Notes: generated by a model from the sequence alone, not told the origin. DNA of 47,268 nucleotides from Alphaproteobacteria bacterium (GCA_009929775.1 RZZS01000012.1:1-47268), one strand, 5' to 3'; positions 8,280 through 16,975 are shown, counted from the stretch's first letter. Program-made: numbers and translations.

Positions 8280-9290
8280 TCAGCGACTGCCGACAATTCG
8301 TACCCGACCATCCTTCTCGATTACCCCGGTCGCCCGCCCGCGAATCGCAGAGATGTCGTTTCCCTCCAAAGCTCTCGGGACCAGCGCTTCCCATTGGACG
8401 GAATTTCCGTTGACCTCATAACGCACCAGAGTACCGTCGATGCGGCGCAAACTGTCGAGTAGCTCCTGAATGCGCACCATATGCCTGATCATATCGCTTT
8501 GCATTGACTGGGCGGCCTGCATCATCAGGTCCGCCGCCTTCGCCTCGGTCTCGGCCCTCACCTGCGTAAGATCACGCTGCATTACACCAGTCGCAAGGAA
8601 ATTCACCGTCAGAAGGAGAATGCAGAATACGTTGACCGCAAGACCTGTCAGGAGCAGCACCCGAGTTGTCGCCCGCGCCAGCTTCTCCGTGTATAGCGCC
8701 TTGTTCCTCCAGGGGAGCGTTTTGGCCACCTCAGGGTTCACAGTAACGAAATTAGCGTCCATGCTTTGAATTCGCGGCAAAATCGTCCGCGCTGCACCGA
8801 GAAAAACCTGCATCCGACCGGTTTCCGGATCCCACCGAAGGGCGCTGGCAATCCCTTCCTGTTCGTAAAGATAGACGGTTTCCTTGTCCCAAAATTCGCT
8901 TTGGCCCGGCAATGCCGCAGCCAGCGGGCACCAACTGTCCGGATTGGAAGCCAGCGAGGAAGACGGGCAGGCAAGATACCATATCCGCTTTTCATCGATG
9001 GAGTACACATAATGGACCTTTTCGGTCGCGCAGGCCTGGGCCGCGGCGTTCCAGACAGCCTCATCCTCGGAACCTGGAATGTGAGGGATCGATCCACCGA
9101 TCAGATCCATTGGCAGATAGGGATTGAGCTCAGCCTTGAACTCGCGGACCTCGCCCGCAAGGCGATCGGCAACGCCGGGCCGCAGCGGAAGTCGTTTGAC
9201 CGCACCGGCGCCTTCCGGTCCCTTCGGCACGGGCCGGCCCCCCTTGCGCCCCCCAACCTGGGCATCGTCGCCGCGTACGGGTGTTTCCAA
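8280..9290 (-). CDS. Bitopic platform protein, GspL-like topology
   Basis: The 336-residue protein has an N-terminal domain of about 205 residues with no signal peptide, one transmembrane helix at 209-234, a coiled-coil stretch at about 238-278 and a small C-terminal domain near 280-336. This is the topology of GspL/BfpC-type proteins, whose cytoplasmic domain holds the assembly ATPase while the periplasmic part pairs with a GspM-like partner. The next gene has that partner layout. I see no family motif, so the assignment rests on order and topology. The start is TTG at 9290, with AGGGGG about ten bases upstream lying inside the last codons of the preceding reading frame, which suggests coupled translation. 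Confidence 0.6.
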   Translation of the reverse strand: METPVRGDDAQVGGRKGGRPVPKGPEGAGAVKRLPLRPGVADRLAGEVREFKAELNPYLPMDLIGGSIPHIPGSEDEAVWNAAAQACATEKVHYVYSIDEKRIWYLACPSSSLASNPDSWCPLAAALPGQSEFWDKETVYLYEQEGIASALRWDPETGRMQVFLGAARTILPRIQSMDANFVTVNPEVAKTLPWRNKALYTEKLARATTRVLLLTGLAVNVFCILLLTVNFLATGVMQRDLTQVRAETEAKAADLMMQAAQSMQSDMIRHMVRIQELLDSLRRIDGTLVRYEVNGNSVQWEALVPRALEGNDISAIRGRATGVIEKDGRVRIVGSR

Positions 9291-9292
9291 GG

Positions 9293-9532
9293 CTAGATAG
9301 CCCCCTGCAGAAGACCGCCCATCATGCTATCCATACTCATATTCATAACCGTCAGGGCATAAATGGCGCTACCAAAGGCGATAGCCAGATACACGCCTGT
9401 CAAGCCAAAGGCTATCCAGACGATAAGAGAGTGCTTTGTCTTGGCCGATGCGCTGCGCATTTCGGCGATGGACTCCATAACTGTAGCAACTTGTGTCAAA
9501 TCAGACAAGCTCGCCAGTTCAAGCCGCTCTGC
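9293..9532 (-). pseudogene. C-terminal remainder of the GspF/PilC-type platform gene after an in-frame TGA
   Basis: This stretch continues in exactly the same frame as the platform gene that stops at 9535-9533. Read on from the TGA, it gives AERLELASLSDLTQ, then a helix-rich segment and the final transmembrane helix (LIVWIAFGLTGVYLAIAFGS), ending at TAG. That is the expected C-terminal part of a GspF-fold protein, and together the two parts reach about 406 residues, the family norm. A separate short gene starting at TTG 9508 (71 residues) is formally possible but has a weak ribosome binding site. I read it as a split single gene, through mutation, sequencing error or recoding. Confidence 0.75.
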
Positions 9533-10513
9533 TCAGGTCAGGGGCGGTCGATCGAGAGTACTGCCAAGGTTGACGCCGCGGGAGAGTTCTACGCCAGCCG
9601 AAGTCCAGTAATCCGCGACCTCCGGAACCGTTGTCGCCTCCGACGCCTGTTTCAAGGCCTCATCGATCGGCACAAGACCGCGCAGCATCCGGGCCGAAGC
9701 CATCATCGAGTCGGCGAAGCCAAGATCGCGCAGGTAGGCTCCGACAAGTGGAATCTTCCGCACCACGCGCGCTGTGGGCCAGTCGGTCTTTCCCCTGTTC
9801 ATCCAGAATGAGATGATACACCAGACAAGAAAGCTTCCCGCTGCAAAGCAGCTGTAGATAAGGACATCCCACGTCAATTCAAGATTGCTGACAACGCGCT
9901 TGTACTTTTCGAGTTCCTCAGGATCGGTCGGCGCGTTGCCCCGGAACCACTCAAGAACCATGTCTTTCCCCCAGAACAGCGACTGGGTGATCATCAGCAC
10001 ATCGATGCCGAGCCAGGACATCGTCGCGGCAATGGCGCGGGAATTTTTTCGCTTCTGGGCGATGGAATGAATAGCGTGGGGAATCCCGTCCTGCAGACGG
10101 TTCGCGCGCTCGCTTGCGGCCAGAATGGCGATCGTGCCATGGTCGAAAATTTTCAGCGCCCTGAGCGCGTCGATGACACCAAGACCGCGGGCGAGCGCTT
10201 CCCGGGCCGGGGCCAGAATGTTCTGGCGTCTTGGATTCGTCTCGGCCTGAATAATTTTCCAGAGTGCCACACCCGGCGAGGTCGCGGTCGAACGGAACTG
10301 GATGCCCCGCAGCAACTGGACCTGCCACCACGTGGAGCGCGCCAGCAGACGCTCGATGGCGGATCGTTCATGCGGACGAATACGCAAAACGTAACCGCCG
10401 GCCTTGGCAATGGCATGGCGCACATCCTCTTCCGAGGGCATGTAATATGATTCTGTGACCTTCCGGGGACCGGAGGTCGTCTCATAAGCGACGTCGGCAA
10501 CCCACTGTTTCAT
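9533..10513 (-). CDS. GspF/PilC-type inner-membrane platform protein, stops early
   Basis: The 326-residue reading frame covers the first cytoplasmic GspF domain, transmembrane helices near 162-182 and 211-238, and most of the second cytoplasmic domain. The order after the ATPase gene is that of GspE-GspF, PilB-PilC and PilQ-PilR pairs. The protein stops at TGA after STLDRPPLT, before the last membrane helix, which family members need to complete the platform. The missing part lies directly downstream in the same frame. The ATG start lies 21 bases after the ATPase stop codon. A functional product would require readthrough, or assembly from two chains if the second part is translated from its own TTG. 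Confidence 0.85.
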   Translation of the reverse strand: MKQWVADVAYETTSGPRKVTESYYMPSEEDVRHAIAKAGGYVLRIRPHERSAIERLLARSTWWQVQLLRGIQFRSTATSPGVALWKIIQAETNPRRQNILAPAREALARGLGVIDALRALKIFDHGTIAILAASERANRLQDGIPHAIHSIAQKRKNSRAIAATMSWLGIDVLMITQSLFWGKDMVLEWFRGNAPTDPEELEKYKRVVSNLELTWDVLIYSCFAAGSFLVWCIISFWMNRGKTDWPTARVVRKIPLVGAYLRDLGFADSMMASARMLRGLVPIDEALKQASEATTVPEVADYWTSAGVELSRGVNLGSTLDRPPLT

Positions 10514-10534
10514 AACCTGAGAACCGCTAACTTA

Positions 10535-12361
10535 CTATTCTTCGAGATACATGATCGCCGATTTTGGATCAACAAGGCCGTTTTCGACAAGATCAACAAG
10601 ACCATCGCGCCGCGTATGCACGATCACGCCATCCTCTTTCATGACATCGTTAACGTTGTGCAACAGGGCTTCATATATCCCGTTCCTCTGCTGAGGCCCC
10701 TTCGTGATAATCAAAGCGTCAAGAAGCAGGGTCCGGCCCGCGATGCCCGTCCGGTTGCAGAGGTCGCAGCCACTTGTGTTGTGCGTGCGCACCGAAATGT
10801 CCGGGTCGAGACCGAGCCGTTCCATTTCGTCAGAACGCAGGCATTCGCTGACTTTGCTCCTGTGGGCGCAACCCTGGCAGAGCGTGCGAACAAGGCGCTG
10901 GTTCAAAACCGCCTTCACCTGCTGGGCCAGCGTATAGGTCGAGGATCGCTCGCGCTGGTGCGGCATGAGAGAACGCAAACGCTCGAAAGTCTGAAGCGCT
11001 GTATCGGCATGGACGGTCGAAATAACGGTGTGACCCGACTCGGCCGCGCGCAAGGACGTTTCTACCGTGTCCCCGTCCCGCATCTCCCCGATGATGATAT
11101 AGTCAGGATCGTGACGCATGGCGGCGCGAATCAGGTCGGCGAATTCGCCGCCCGGCATGCCGGGACGTACCTGCCATTGGGTTGCGTAGCGCATTTCGTA
11201 TTCGATCGGATCTTCAATTGTAAGAACATGGCGGCGACGGCGGTCGATCTGCTGCACGCACGCGTAAAGGGTCGTCGTCTTACCAGAACCCGTCGGGCCG
11301 GAAAGAAGGATCAAACCGCCGCCGCCCTTGATTTCCGGAGAAAGAAGTTTTGCGAGGTAGTCGCCAACATCCTCATGACGACGGAACAACTCGTCAAACC
11401 CCTTCAGTGCAGCCCGGTCAAGCAGACGAAGCGTAAGCTTTTCGCCGTCCTGTCCCTGCGGCCCCGCGGCCACACGAACGTCAATACTTCGGCCCTGCCA
11501 GATGAAACCGAATCGCCCGTCCTTCGGCGTCACGCGGTCACCGAAGTTAAGACCGGCATCCCGCTTCAGGAGCGTGGTCAGACGGGCCATTGCCTCTGCC
11601 GGCAAAAGGTGCATCGGGATCAGATCACCGTCGATCCGGTACTTGATCCAGTTCGGCGCGTCGGGATTGTTGTCCTGCACGAGGTGAATATCCGAAGCCC
11701 TCATTTGCAGGGCCTCAGCCATCATGTCACGCTGGAACTGGTTAAGAAGCAGGCCGTTATCCGTATCATCGAGCCAGAGAGCAAGCGTCTTTTCGCAGCG
11801 GTCTGCCGAAAGATCGTGCACGGACCGGAGCGTATCCGCCAGCTCCTTGCGGTCCCAGACCTCGATTTCAACCTTTTCGACGTGGAAGCCGCTTCGGTTC
11901 GCGGTTGAAATCAAAGTCTCGATCTGGCGATCATTGAGTTCGTGTAACGGAGCAATTTTCAGAACGCCTTCCACGAGGCCAATCAGGTGAATCGAGAGGG
12001 GCAGCCACGACTGCACAGGCAGTACGCTTCGTAACTGGTCTCCCGTCGCACGATCCCGGATTCCCTCTTCCTCGGCTTCCGACGGGAGTGCAGCACCCGC
12101 CATGTCGAGGAGTTGTTCCGTCGACCGAGCGACCCCTTGCTCAAGCAACATCGCGCGCTCGCGCTGCACCATGTCGAGGTAGCGCTCCCGCCCCTCCGCC
12201 GAGCGCCGCCTTCTGCGGTCCTGCCAGCTCCGGCGTTCCAGCCCCTCCGGACTGTCACCAGTACGCGCGCGCCGCTCCCGACGCCCCCGGCGATCAGCAG
12301 ACAGCGCCCCTTGGTTTTCCGGGTTATTCAAGCCTTCCGATGGAAGTTCCTGATCGGTCAT
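10535..12361 (-). CDS. Pilus assembly / secretion ATPase, GspE/PilB family
   Basis: This hexameric ATPase drives pilin polymerisation from the cytoplasmic face. In 608 residues, an arginine-rich, low-complexity N-terminus (about 24-60) precedes the N1/N2 region. The Asp box RASDIHL is at 221-227, Walker A GPTGSGKT at 355-362, Walker B IIIGEMRD near 422-429, and the His box GHTVISTVHAD at 443-453. A zinc-binding tetracysteine is at C495, C498, C532 and C535, as in extension ATPases rather than the retraction ATPase PilT. The charged N-terminal tail is unusual. The start ATG lies four bases from the stop of the ASH-PilP gene. No retraction ATPase is visible in the window. Confidence 0.93.
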   Translation of the reverse strand: MTDQELPSEGLNNPENQGALSADRRGRRERRARTGDSPEGLERRSWQDRRRRRSAEGRERYLDMVQRERAMLLEQGVARSTEQLLDMAGAALPSEAEEEGIRDRATGDQLRSVLPVQSWLPLSIHLIGLVEGVLKIAPLHELNDRQIETLISTANRSGFHVEKVEIEVWDRKELADTLRSVHDLSADRCEKTLALWLDDTDNGLLLNQFQRDMMAEALQMRASDIHLVQDNNPDAPNWIKYRIDGDLIPMHLLPAEAMARLTTLLKRDAGLNFGDRVTPKDGRFGFIWQGRSIDVRVAAGPQGQDGEKLTLRLLDRAALKGFDELFRRHEDVGDYLAKLLSPEIKGGGGLILLSGPTGSGKTTTLYACVQQIDRRRRHVLTIEDPIEYEMRYATQWQVRPGMPGGEFADLIRAAMRHDPDYIIIGEMRDGDTVETSLRAAESGHTVISTVHADTALQTFERLRSLMPHQRERSSTYTLAQQVKAVLNQRLVRTLCQGCAHRSKVSECLRSDEMERLGLDPDISVRTHNTSGCDLCNRTGIAGRTLLLDALIITKGPQQRNGIYEALLHNVNDVMKEDGVIVHTRRDGLVDLVENGLVDPKSAIMYLEE

Positions 12362-12364
12362 ATT

Positions 12365-13957
12365 TTAAAAATCTGTTGTGGTCGAAGTCGTCGATACCGC
12401 GGTCGTGGGTGCAGCGCCCGAAGCCCCGGCCCCACTCCCGCTATCACCCGATTGTCCTGTAGCGCGGTTAATAGAAGATAAAGATCTGTCAAACAAAAGC
12501 AGAACCTTATCTTTTCCGCTCCGGAACTCCACTCCGCTCTTGCGCATGACGACTTCCCACAGAACGCCGCCGATGACGACTTCCTCGCCACCGAACACGA
12601 CACGGCTGCCACCTGGCCCGGCAATGATCGCCCGCGTGGGCGCAAAGGACGTGATCACGAACCCGTCGAGTGCCTTCGCCTTGTTGACACCAGCAACTTC
12701 CGGGATTTCCGGCTCGTCGTCATCGTCGAGCCCGAGTTCCGACGCGTCCAGTTGCAAACCCGGCGATCCGCTCAGATAGATCGCCTGAGAATCCTGACTG
12801 ACGGCCGATTCGGCCGTGCCGCGCGCCGGGATAACGAGAATGCCGCGCGCACCGTTATGCATAATCTGCACATCGTCCAGCAGTGTGCCGGCCCTCACCG
12901 GCGCCCAGGACAGCGTTAAGGGACACGCCTGTATCGGCTCAAGAATCATGCCCGGCGTGCAGCCCTGATCCTCGATCGCGAGCCCGTTGTCCCTGCCGGA
13001 CAGACGAAGGTCCTCAAGCACGAGCGGCGCGTCCCCCACATTGACAAGGGAAACGGTGATCGAGCTTTTCGAACTGATGTCCGCGCCAAAATCCACATCT
13101 TCCTGCGAGGCCACAAGAAGCCCCCGACCGGGCACGGCCTTCGGAAAGATCGTCGCGGCATCCATGTCTTCCGGCGTATACTCGCCCTCGAGATTCACGC
13201 TGACAACCCCGGTTGGTCCATTATGGTCAACCACGATGACGCCGGTTGCAGGTCCTTCCTGAAGGGGGGCCCAGGTGACAGTGGCAATGCAGGCCTGGCC
13301 TGCCTCAAGCCGCGTGCAATCCGTGCGAAGCGAATACCCGGCGCTCGGATTGGCCTCAATCGTTATAGAATCGATATCGATTGGCGTCGATGTTATGTTT
13401 CGCAGGATCAACGATTTGACAAGCGTGCGGCTTGCGGACAGAGAGCCGAAATCAAGCTCGTCGGGAATGGCTTCAACGTCACTGATAAGTTTGTCGGAAC
13501 CGTCCCCGGTCCCGTCAACCGTTCCGGCGAGAGTCGCCGTCACGAGACGAGTCCGACCGTCATGACGCATCAGCATTTCGGTTCGCCACGGGCCTGGCTG
13601 CAGTCCCTTTACCGAAAGCGCAATCGCGCACTCCGCGCCAGGGGGCAAAGGTTCCCGACTGCACTGATTAAGGGCGACACTGGCGGAAACGGTCGAGGAT
13701 GGGTAGAGGTTGATCTCTCCGGTCTGAACAGGCCGTCCGCCCTCGTTACGGAACAGAACGACGATCTGCGCCGAGGCGCCGATCGGAATCGCTCCGCCGT
13801 CGACGGACGGGTTCACGGGAATAAGGCCGCCCGCTCCACCGGCAACCTTTGCCGACGGGTCGTCAAACGCAGACTGGGCCCGGACTTCATTGCTCGAAGA
13901 CAGGAGAACGCAGGCGACAATTGCAAAGACGAAAAGTGAACGAATCGGACGTGCCAT
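12365..13957 (-). CDS. Secreted PilP-like pilus protein with Ig-like ASH domains
   Basis: The product (530 residues from ATG 13957) starts with a signal peptide ending near VRAQS, so the chain is periplasmic. Three successive beta-rich units of about 100 residues carry cysteine pairs and ASH/choice-of-anchor-D signatures such as LDFGSLSASRT and VDFGADISSKSS. After an acidic linker, the C-terminal region reads VVFGGEEVVIGGVLWEV with a hydrophobic final strand, which fits the PilP fold that contacts the secretin. The end is a Ser/Thr/Ala/Gly-rich tail. A GTG at 13993 is an alternative start; neither start has a strong ribosome binding site. It sits between the secretin and the ATPase, where PilP/PilO would be found. 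Confidence 0.7.
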   Translation of the reverse strand: MARPIRSLFVFAIVACVLLSSSNEVRAQSAFDDPSAKVAGGAGGLIPVNPSVDGGAIPIGASAQIVVLFRNEGGRPVQTGEINLYPSSTVSASVALNQCSREPLPPGAECAIALSVKGLQPGPWRTEMLMRHDGRTRLVTATLAGTVDGTGDGSDKLISDVEAIPDELDFGSLSASRTLVKSLILRNITSTPIDIDSITIEANPSAGYSLRTDCTRLEAGQACIATVTWAPLQEGPATGVIVVDHNGPTGVVSVNLEGEYTPEDMDAATIFPKAVPGRGLLVASQEDVDFGADISSKSSITVSLVNVGDAPLVLEDLRLSGRDNGLAIEDQGCTPGMILEPIQACPLTLSWAPVRAGTLLDDVQIMHNGARGILVIPARGTAESAVSQDSQAIYLSGSPGLQLDASELGLDDDDEPEIPEVAGVNKAKALDGFVITSFAPTRAIIAGPGGSRVVFGGEEVVIGGVLWEVVMRKSGVEFRSGKDKVLLLFDRSLSSINRATGQSGDSGSGAGASGAAPTTAVSTTSTTTDF

Positions 13958-13978
13958 AACAAAGAGTAGCGTTTTAGC

Positions 13979-14020
13979 GTGGCGGATTGCCACCTATTTG
14001 TGGCGGATTTCCACCTATTT
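13979..14020 (-). repeat. Tandem 21-base repeat forming two mini-hairpins
   Basis: Two consecutive copies, 13979-13999 and 14000-14020, differ at one base. On the minus strand each reads AAATAGGTGG(A/C)AATCCGCCAC. Within each copy GGTGG can pair with CCGCC (one G-U pair) around a four-base loop. They lie in the short gap between the secretin gene and the ASH-PilP gene, upstream of both candidate starts of the latter. They could be a regulatory or RNA-processing element, or simple slippage. Confidence 0.6.
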
Positions 14021-14115
14021 AGAGTATTGCGTTCAGCGCTCTATTTAAAGAGATAAATGGTTAAAGATCATTCATGCGACCAGTCCTCTGGGGCGAAATG
14101 GATAATCTGGCGGAC

Positions 14116-15792
14116 TTACTGCCCTCCGGGATTGAGTATATCCAGCGGGACCGAAGTCATCGGACTGCCCCCCTCACCCATTCCTTCGAAGTCGTCCGCC
14201 TCGTCCCGCTCCCACCCCGACTGCGACACAGGCAACCGTTGCGGCTGGCGGCGCTCCGGAATAACCGGACCGTCTTCCATAATCCGGTAATCGGGTTTGA
14301 CAACCCCGTAGGTGAGGTCGGGGTTCATGTCGACGGGCGGCGAATAGTCGAATTGATCCGGCTCCAGCAGCGAACCGCCCCCCTGCACCGCGTCCGTATA
14401 GGCGATCACCCGGGGACGCAGAAGGAAAACAAGTTCCGAATTCGAAACAGTTGCCGAGCGCGATGTCGGAAAAATGACGTTCATAAAGCCCGGCCCGCTT
14501 TCATTGAGTTCGTCGTTCTCGCGAATCAGACCGGCAATAAGAAGCGAGTCTCCGGGCCGGATCCGCACCTGCGTTACCAGCTCCCGCTCGGTCGTTCGTG
14601 GTAACTTCAGTTCTGTATCCCCGGCCTCGAACGGCTGGAAACCCTGAAATTCCTGAAGCTCGATTTCGATATTGCCGTAAACGGTCGCATTGTCCCACGC
14701 GCTTTCGATCGTAAGCGTAAAACCGGTGTCGACCGTATCGGTCTGGGTCGAGACCGTCTCCTCTCCATCGTCGACCGTACGCTCGAGCGAGGAAACGTAA
14801 TTCTCTGTATCGGCGACGCGAAGGCTGGCTTCGCTGCCGGAAAGCATCGTGATCTGGGGCTGAGAAATCGTTTTTACGGCACCGTAGGTCGAGATGAAAT
14901 CGAGAACATTGTTCGCAAAGTCGACCGTCTGTGTCGTCGGCAGGCCAATGCTTATCGGCGTAATTTCCGACCCCGTGACGCCTCCGGCAAGATTGAGTCC
15001 GAGATTGAACTTCCCGAATGTATCGATCTGACTCCAGTCGATGCCCGTCAGGTTGCCCGAGTTGAGCGCGACTTCCCAGATATAGATTTCGAACACAATC
15101 AAAGCAGTGCTCTTGCGCATCCTTTGGAAGTAACGCTCGGCAAGCTCGGCTGTCCGATGGGTCGCCGTATATACGATCGTGCGAGTGCCCTCGTCCACGA
15201 TCGGGGACTCGCCCGTAATGGCCTGAAGCCCTTGTCCAAGCGCGGAGATGAACCCGCTTTCGCCGCCAACCGGGGGAATGCTGACCGTAAATGTCTGCGT
15301 TTCCTTGATGACGAGGAGCCCGTCCTCAAAAGCGCAATAAAGATCGGCGAGACCGCAGATCCGCCGGACCACCCGATTGAGCGGCCCCTTCAGATTGGCC
15401 ACTGTAATCCGCCGGGTCAGTCCCTCTTCCGTTTCGAACGCCAGCGGAATGTCATAGTCCGCAAGAATAAGCTGCAGCGCCCCCGCCAACGTCTCCGAAC
15501 GGAGTTCGAACGGGCCGATAACATCGGAAGGCAGAGGATCGTCAGACATCGTGATCGGAACGAGAACGTCCTGACCGAGTGGCAGATACATAACACTGTC
15601 GGGCCTCTCGTTCACTGCCGACGGCCGCCTCTCCGCTGTGGCTGGCGGCGGAATATCAACAGCGCGAACTTTCGGCGCACCCGCATCCGCGCAGCTTACC
15701 AAAGCCGCAAGCACCGGCCCCATCGCCAGAAGCATGGCAAGCCTTCGGGAGAAGGATGCAATCTCCTCCGCCCGGCGGGTCCTCGCGGACAA
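14116..15792 (-). CDS. Secretin lipoprotein of the type IVb pilus, PilN/BfpB-like
   Basis: This protein forms the outer-membrane pore for the pilus. It is 558 residues with a lipoprotein signal ending in the lipobox LVSC at C34, a feature of PilN/BfpB/TcpC-type secretins. An N-terminal domain lies near residues 90-165, followed by a ring-forming domain. The C-terminal secretin core includes ISQPQITMLSGSEASL near 315 and VRIRPGDSLLIAGLI near 448. A proline- and acid-rich tail of about 90 residues follows. The start is TTG at 15792. An ATG at 15735 would leave a short signal. It is the second gene of the operon, 20 bases after the receiver protein gene. Confidence 0.9.
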   Translation of the reverse strand: MSARTRRAEEIASFSRRLAMLLAMGPVLAALVSCADAGAPKVRAVDIPPPATAERRPSAVNERPDSVMYLPLGQDVLVPITMSDDPLPSDVIGPFELRSETLAGALQLILADYDIPLAFETEEGLTRRITVANLKGPLNRVVRRICGLADLYCAFEDGLLVIKETQTFTVSIPPVGGESGFISALGQGLQAITGESPIVDEGTRTIVYTATHRTAELAERYFQRMRKSTALIVFEIYIWEVALNSGNLTGIDWSQIDTFGKFNLGLNLAGGVTGSEITPISIGLPTTQTVDFANNVLDFISTYGAVKTISQPQITMLSGSEASLRVADTENYVSSLERTVDDGEETVSTQTDTVDTGFTLTIESAWDNATVYGNIEIELQEFQGFQPFEAGDTELKLPRTTERELVTQVRIRPGDSLLIAGLIRENDELNESGPGFMNVIFPTSRSATVSNSELVFLLRPRVIAYTDAVQGGGSLLEPDQFDYSPPVDMNPDLTYGVVKPDYRIMEDGPVIPERRQPQRLPVSQSGWERDEADDFEGMGEGGSPMTSVPLDILNPGGQ

Positions 15793-15812
15793 TATGCTCG
15801 CAATTGCAGTTA

Positions 15813-16199
15813 TCAGGTTACGTGCCTTTTGTCGTGCCGGAGAATTCTCTCCACAGTTTTAACAAGCCTATCTTTCTGGACCGGCTTCAGCAAGACCGCT
15901 CCCACCCCCCATTTGCCAGCCTCTCTCAGGAGATCCGGATTCTGGTCTCCGGTCGCAAGAACGACCGGGATTGCCAGATCCAGCCCCCGGAGCGAACGAA
16001 TGAATTCGAAACCATCAATCGGCTCCATCCGGACATCAACAATAGCCAGCGAGACCGAGCGATCCAGGAGATCAAGCGCATCGTCGCCGCGTGACGCCTG
16101 GACAACCTCGACCCCTTCGATCGAGGACAGGTAGCGAACGATCTGCATGCGGACAAAGTCATTGTCCTCCACGACCAGAATTTTCTCTGTTTCACTCAT
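15813..16199 (-). CDS. Single-domain response regulator at the head of the pilus operon
   Basis: The 128-residue protein is a receiver domain only. Acidic residues ED are near residues 11-12, the phospho-acceptor aspartate is in LAIVDVRMEPIDG near residue 54, and the conserved lysine is in LLKPVQ near 105. There is no output domain, so it should act by protein contact, like DivK or CheY. The start ATG at 16199 is preferred over an upstream in-frame start at 16259 because the receiver fold begins at once. Its position as first gene suggests that pilus assembly is tied to a phosphorelay, possibly the hybrid kinase at 3755. Confidence 0.85.
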   Translation of the reverse strand: MSETEKILVVEDNDFVRMQIVRYLSSIEGVEVVQASRGDDALDLLDRSVSLAIVDVRMEPIDGFEFIRSLRGLDLAIPVVLATGDQNPDLLREAGKWGVGAVLLKPVQKDRLVKTVERILRHDKRHVT

Positions 16200-16429
16200 C
16201 CTGCAAAGAAACTTTTCAGATGCGCTCCAGTATCTGAACGATCTGGGATGAAAATGCATAATTCAACTTGACGCTACAGAATTTCAAAGGGCCCGGCAAT
16301 GACGGCAGGGACTTATCCACCGCCTTTCCACCGATTTTTCAGTCACCCTGCCGACTTGATCTGATTCCGCAGAAGGCCTAGAATACCCTCGTTTTCGTTT
16401 GCGCAGCCCTGATTTGAGCCCATAACACA

Positions 16430-16975
16430 TTGCTGACTTCTATCTCGCTCATTTTTATCATTGTCGCCTTCGGTCTCCTCGTCACCCTCTCGCTTGTAGA
16501 CCTGAAAGTACGGTTGTTGCCAAATGAGATGGTGCTGGGATTTCTTACCTGCGGTGCCGTTTTTCACGTGGCGACGTGGTTTACATACGTCTCCGCGATT
16601 GACGCAGCCATGGGAGCTGTCGCAGGCTTCTGCAGCCTCTACCTTGTCCGCACGCTGGCCAATGCGATTTACAAGGACGACGCGATGGGACTGGGCGACG
16701 TAAAACTCGTCGGCGCGGGAGGATTGTGGGTCGGCATAGACGGCATTTTCCTCGTTATTGCCATTGGCGCCTTCGCCGGTGTCCTGCACGGGCTCGTCGA
16801 GGCATTCGTTCTGACACGCCGAGAGCGGAGACGTGTCCATCTTAGCGAGTTGTCCGTTCCCGCAGGCCCGGGCTTCGCACTTGGCATCGCGCTCGTAACC
16901 GGATGGACTATCACTGATTTCTTCATGTCCTTCTTCGATGGCAGCTTGACAGGCCCCGCCGCCGCCGTGCTATGA
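16430..16975 (+). CDS. Prepilin peptidase (A24 family), short form
   Basis: This inner-membrane aspartic protease trims prepilins. The 181 residues hold about six hydrophobic segments. One catalytic aspartate lies in LVDLKVRLLPNE near residue 24 and the second in the GxGD motif MGLGDVKL near residue 87. The N-terminal methylase domain with its cysteine pairs, present in PilD, is absent, as in TadV/CpaA and several type IVb peptidases. The start is TTG at 16430; the ribosome binding site is weak. It is divergent from the pilus operon whose two prepilin-like products are its probable substrates. The 230-base gap between them probably holds both promoters, but no clear consensus stands out. Confidence 0.88.
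   Translation: MLTSISLIFIIVAFGLLVTLSLVDLKVRLLPNEMVLGFLTCGAVFHVATWFTYVSAIDAAMGAVAGFCSLYLVRTLANAIYKDDAMGLGDVKLVGAGGLWVGIDGIFLVIAIGAFAGVLHGLVEAFVLTRRERRRVHLSELSVPAGPGFALGIALVTGWTITDFFMSFFDGSLTGPAAAVL

Noticed and set aside
9533-9535. TGA read as tryptophan (genetic code 4) or selenocysteine
   Set aside because: Other genes here end normally at TGA, for example pyrB overlapping pyrC and the hybrid kinase overlapping a convergent gene, and no SECIS-like hairpin or sel gene is visible. A local mutation or error is simpler.
6003-16199. Classical type II secretion system
   Set aside because: The secretin is a PilN/BfpB-type lipoprotein, the prepilins lack the GspG/H pattern and the +5 glutamate, and the number of pseudopilins is too small. 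A type IVb pilus fits better, though the two share an ancestor.
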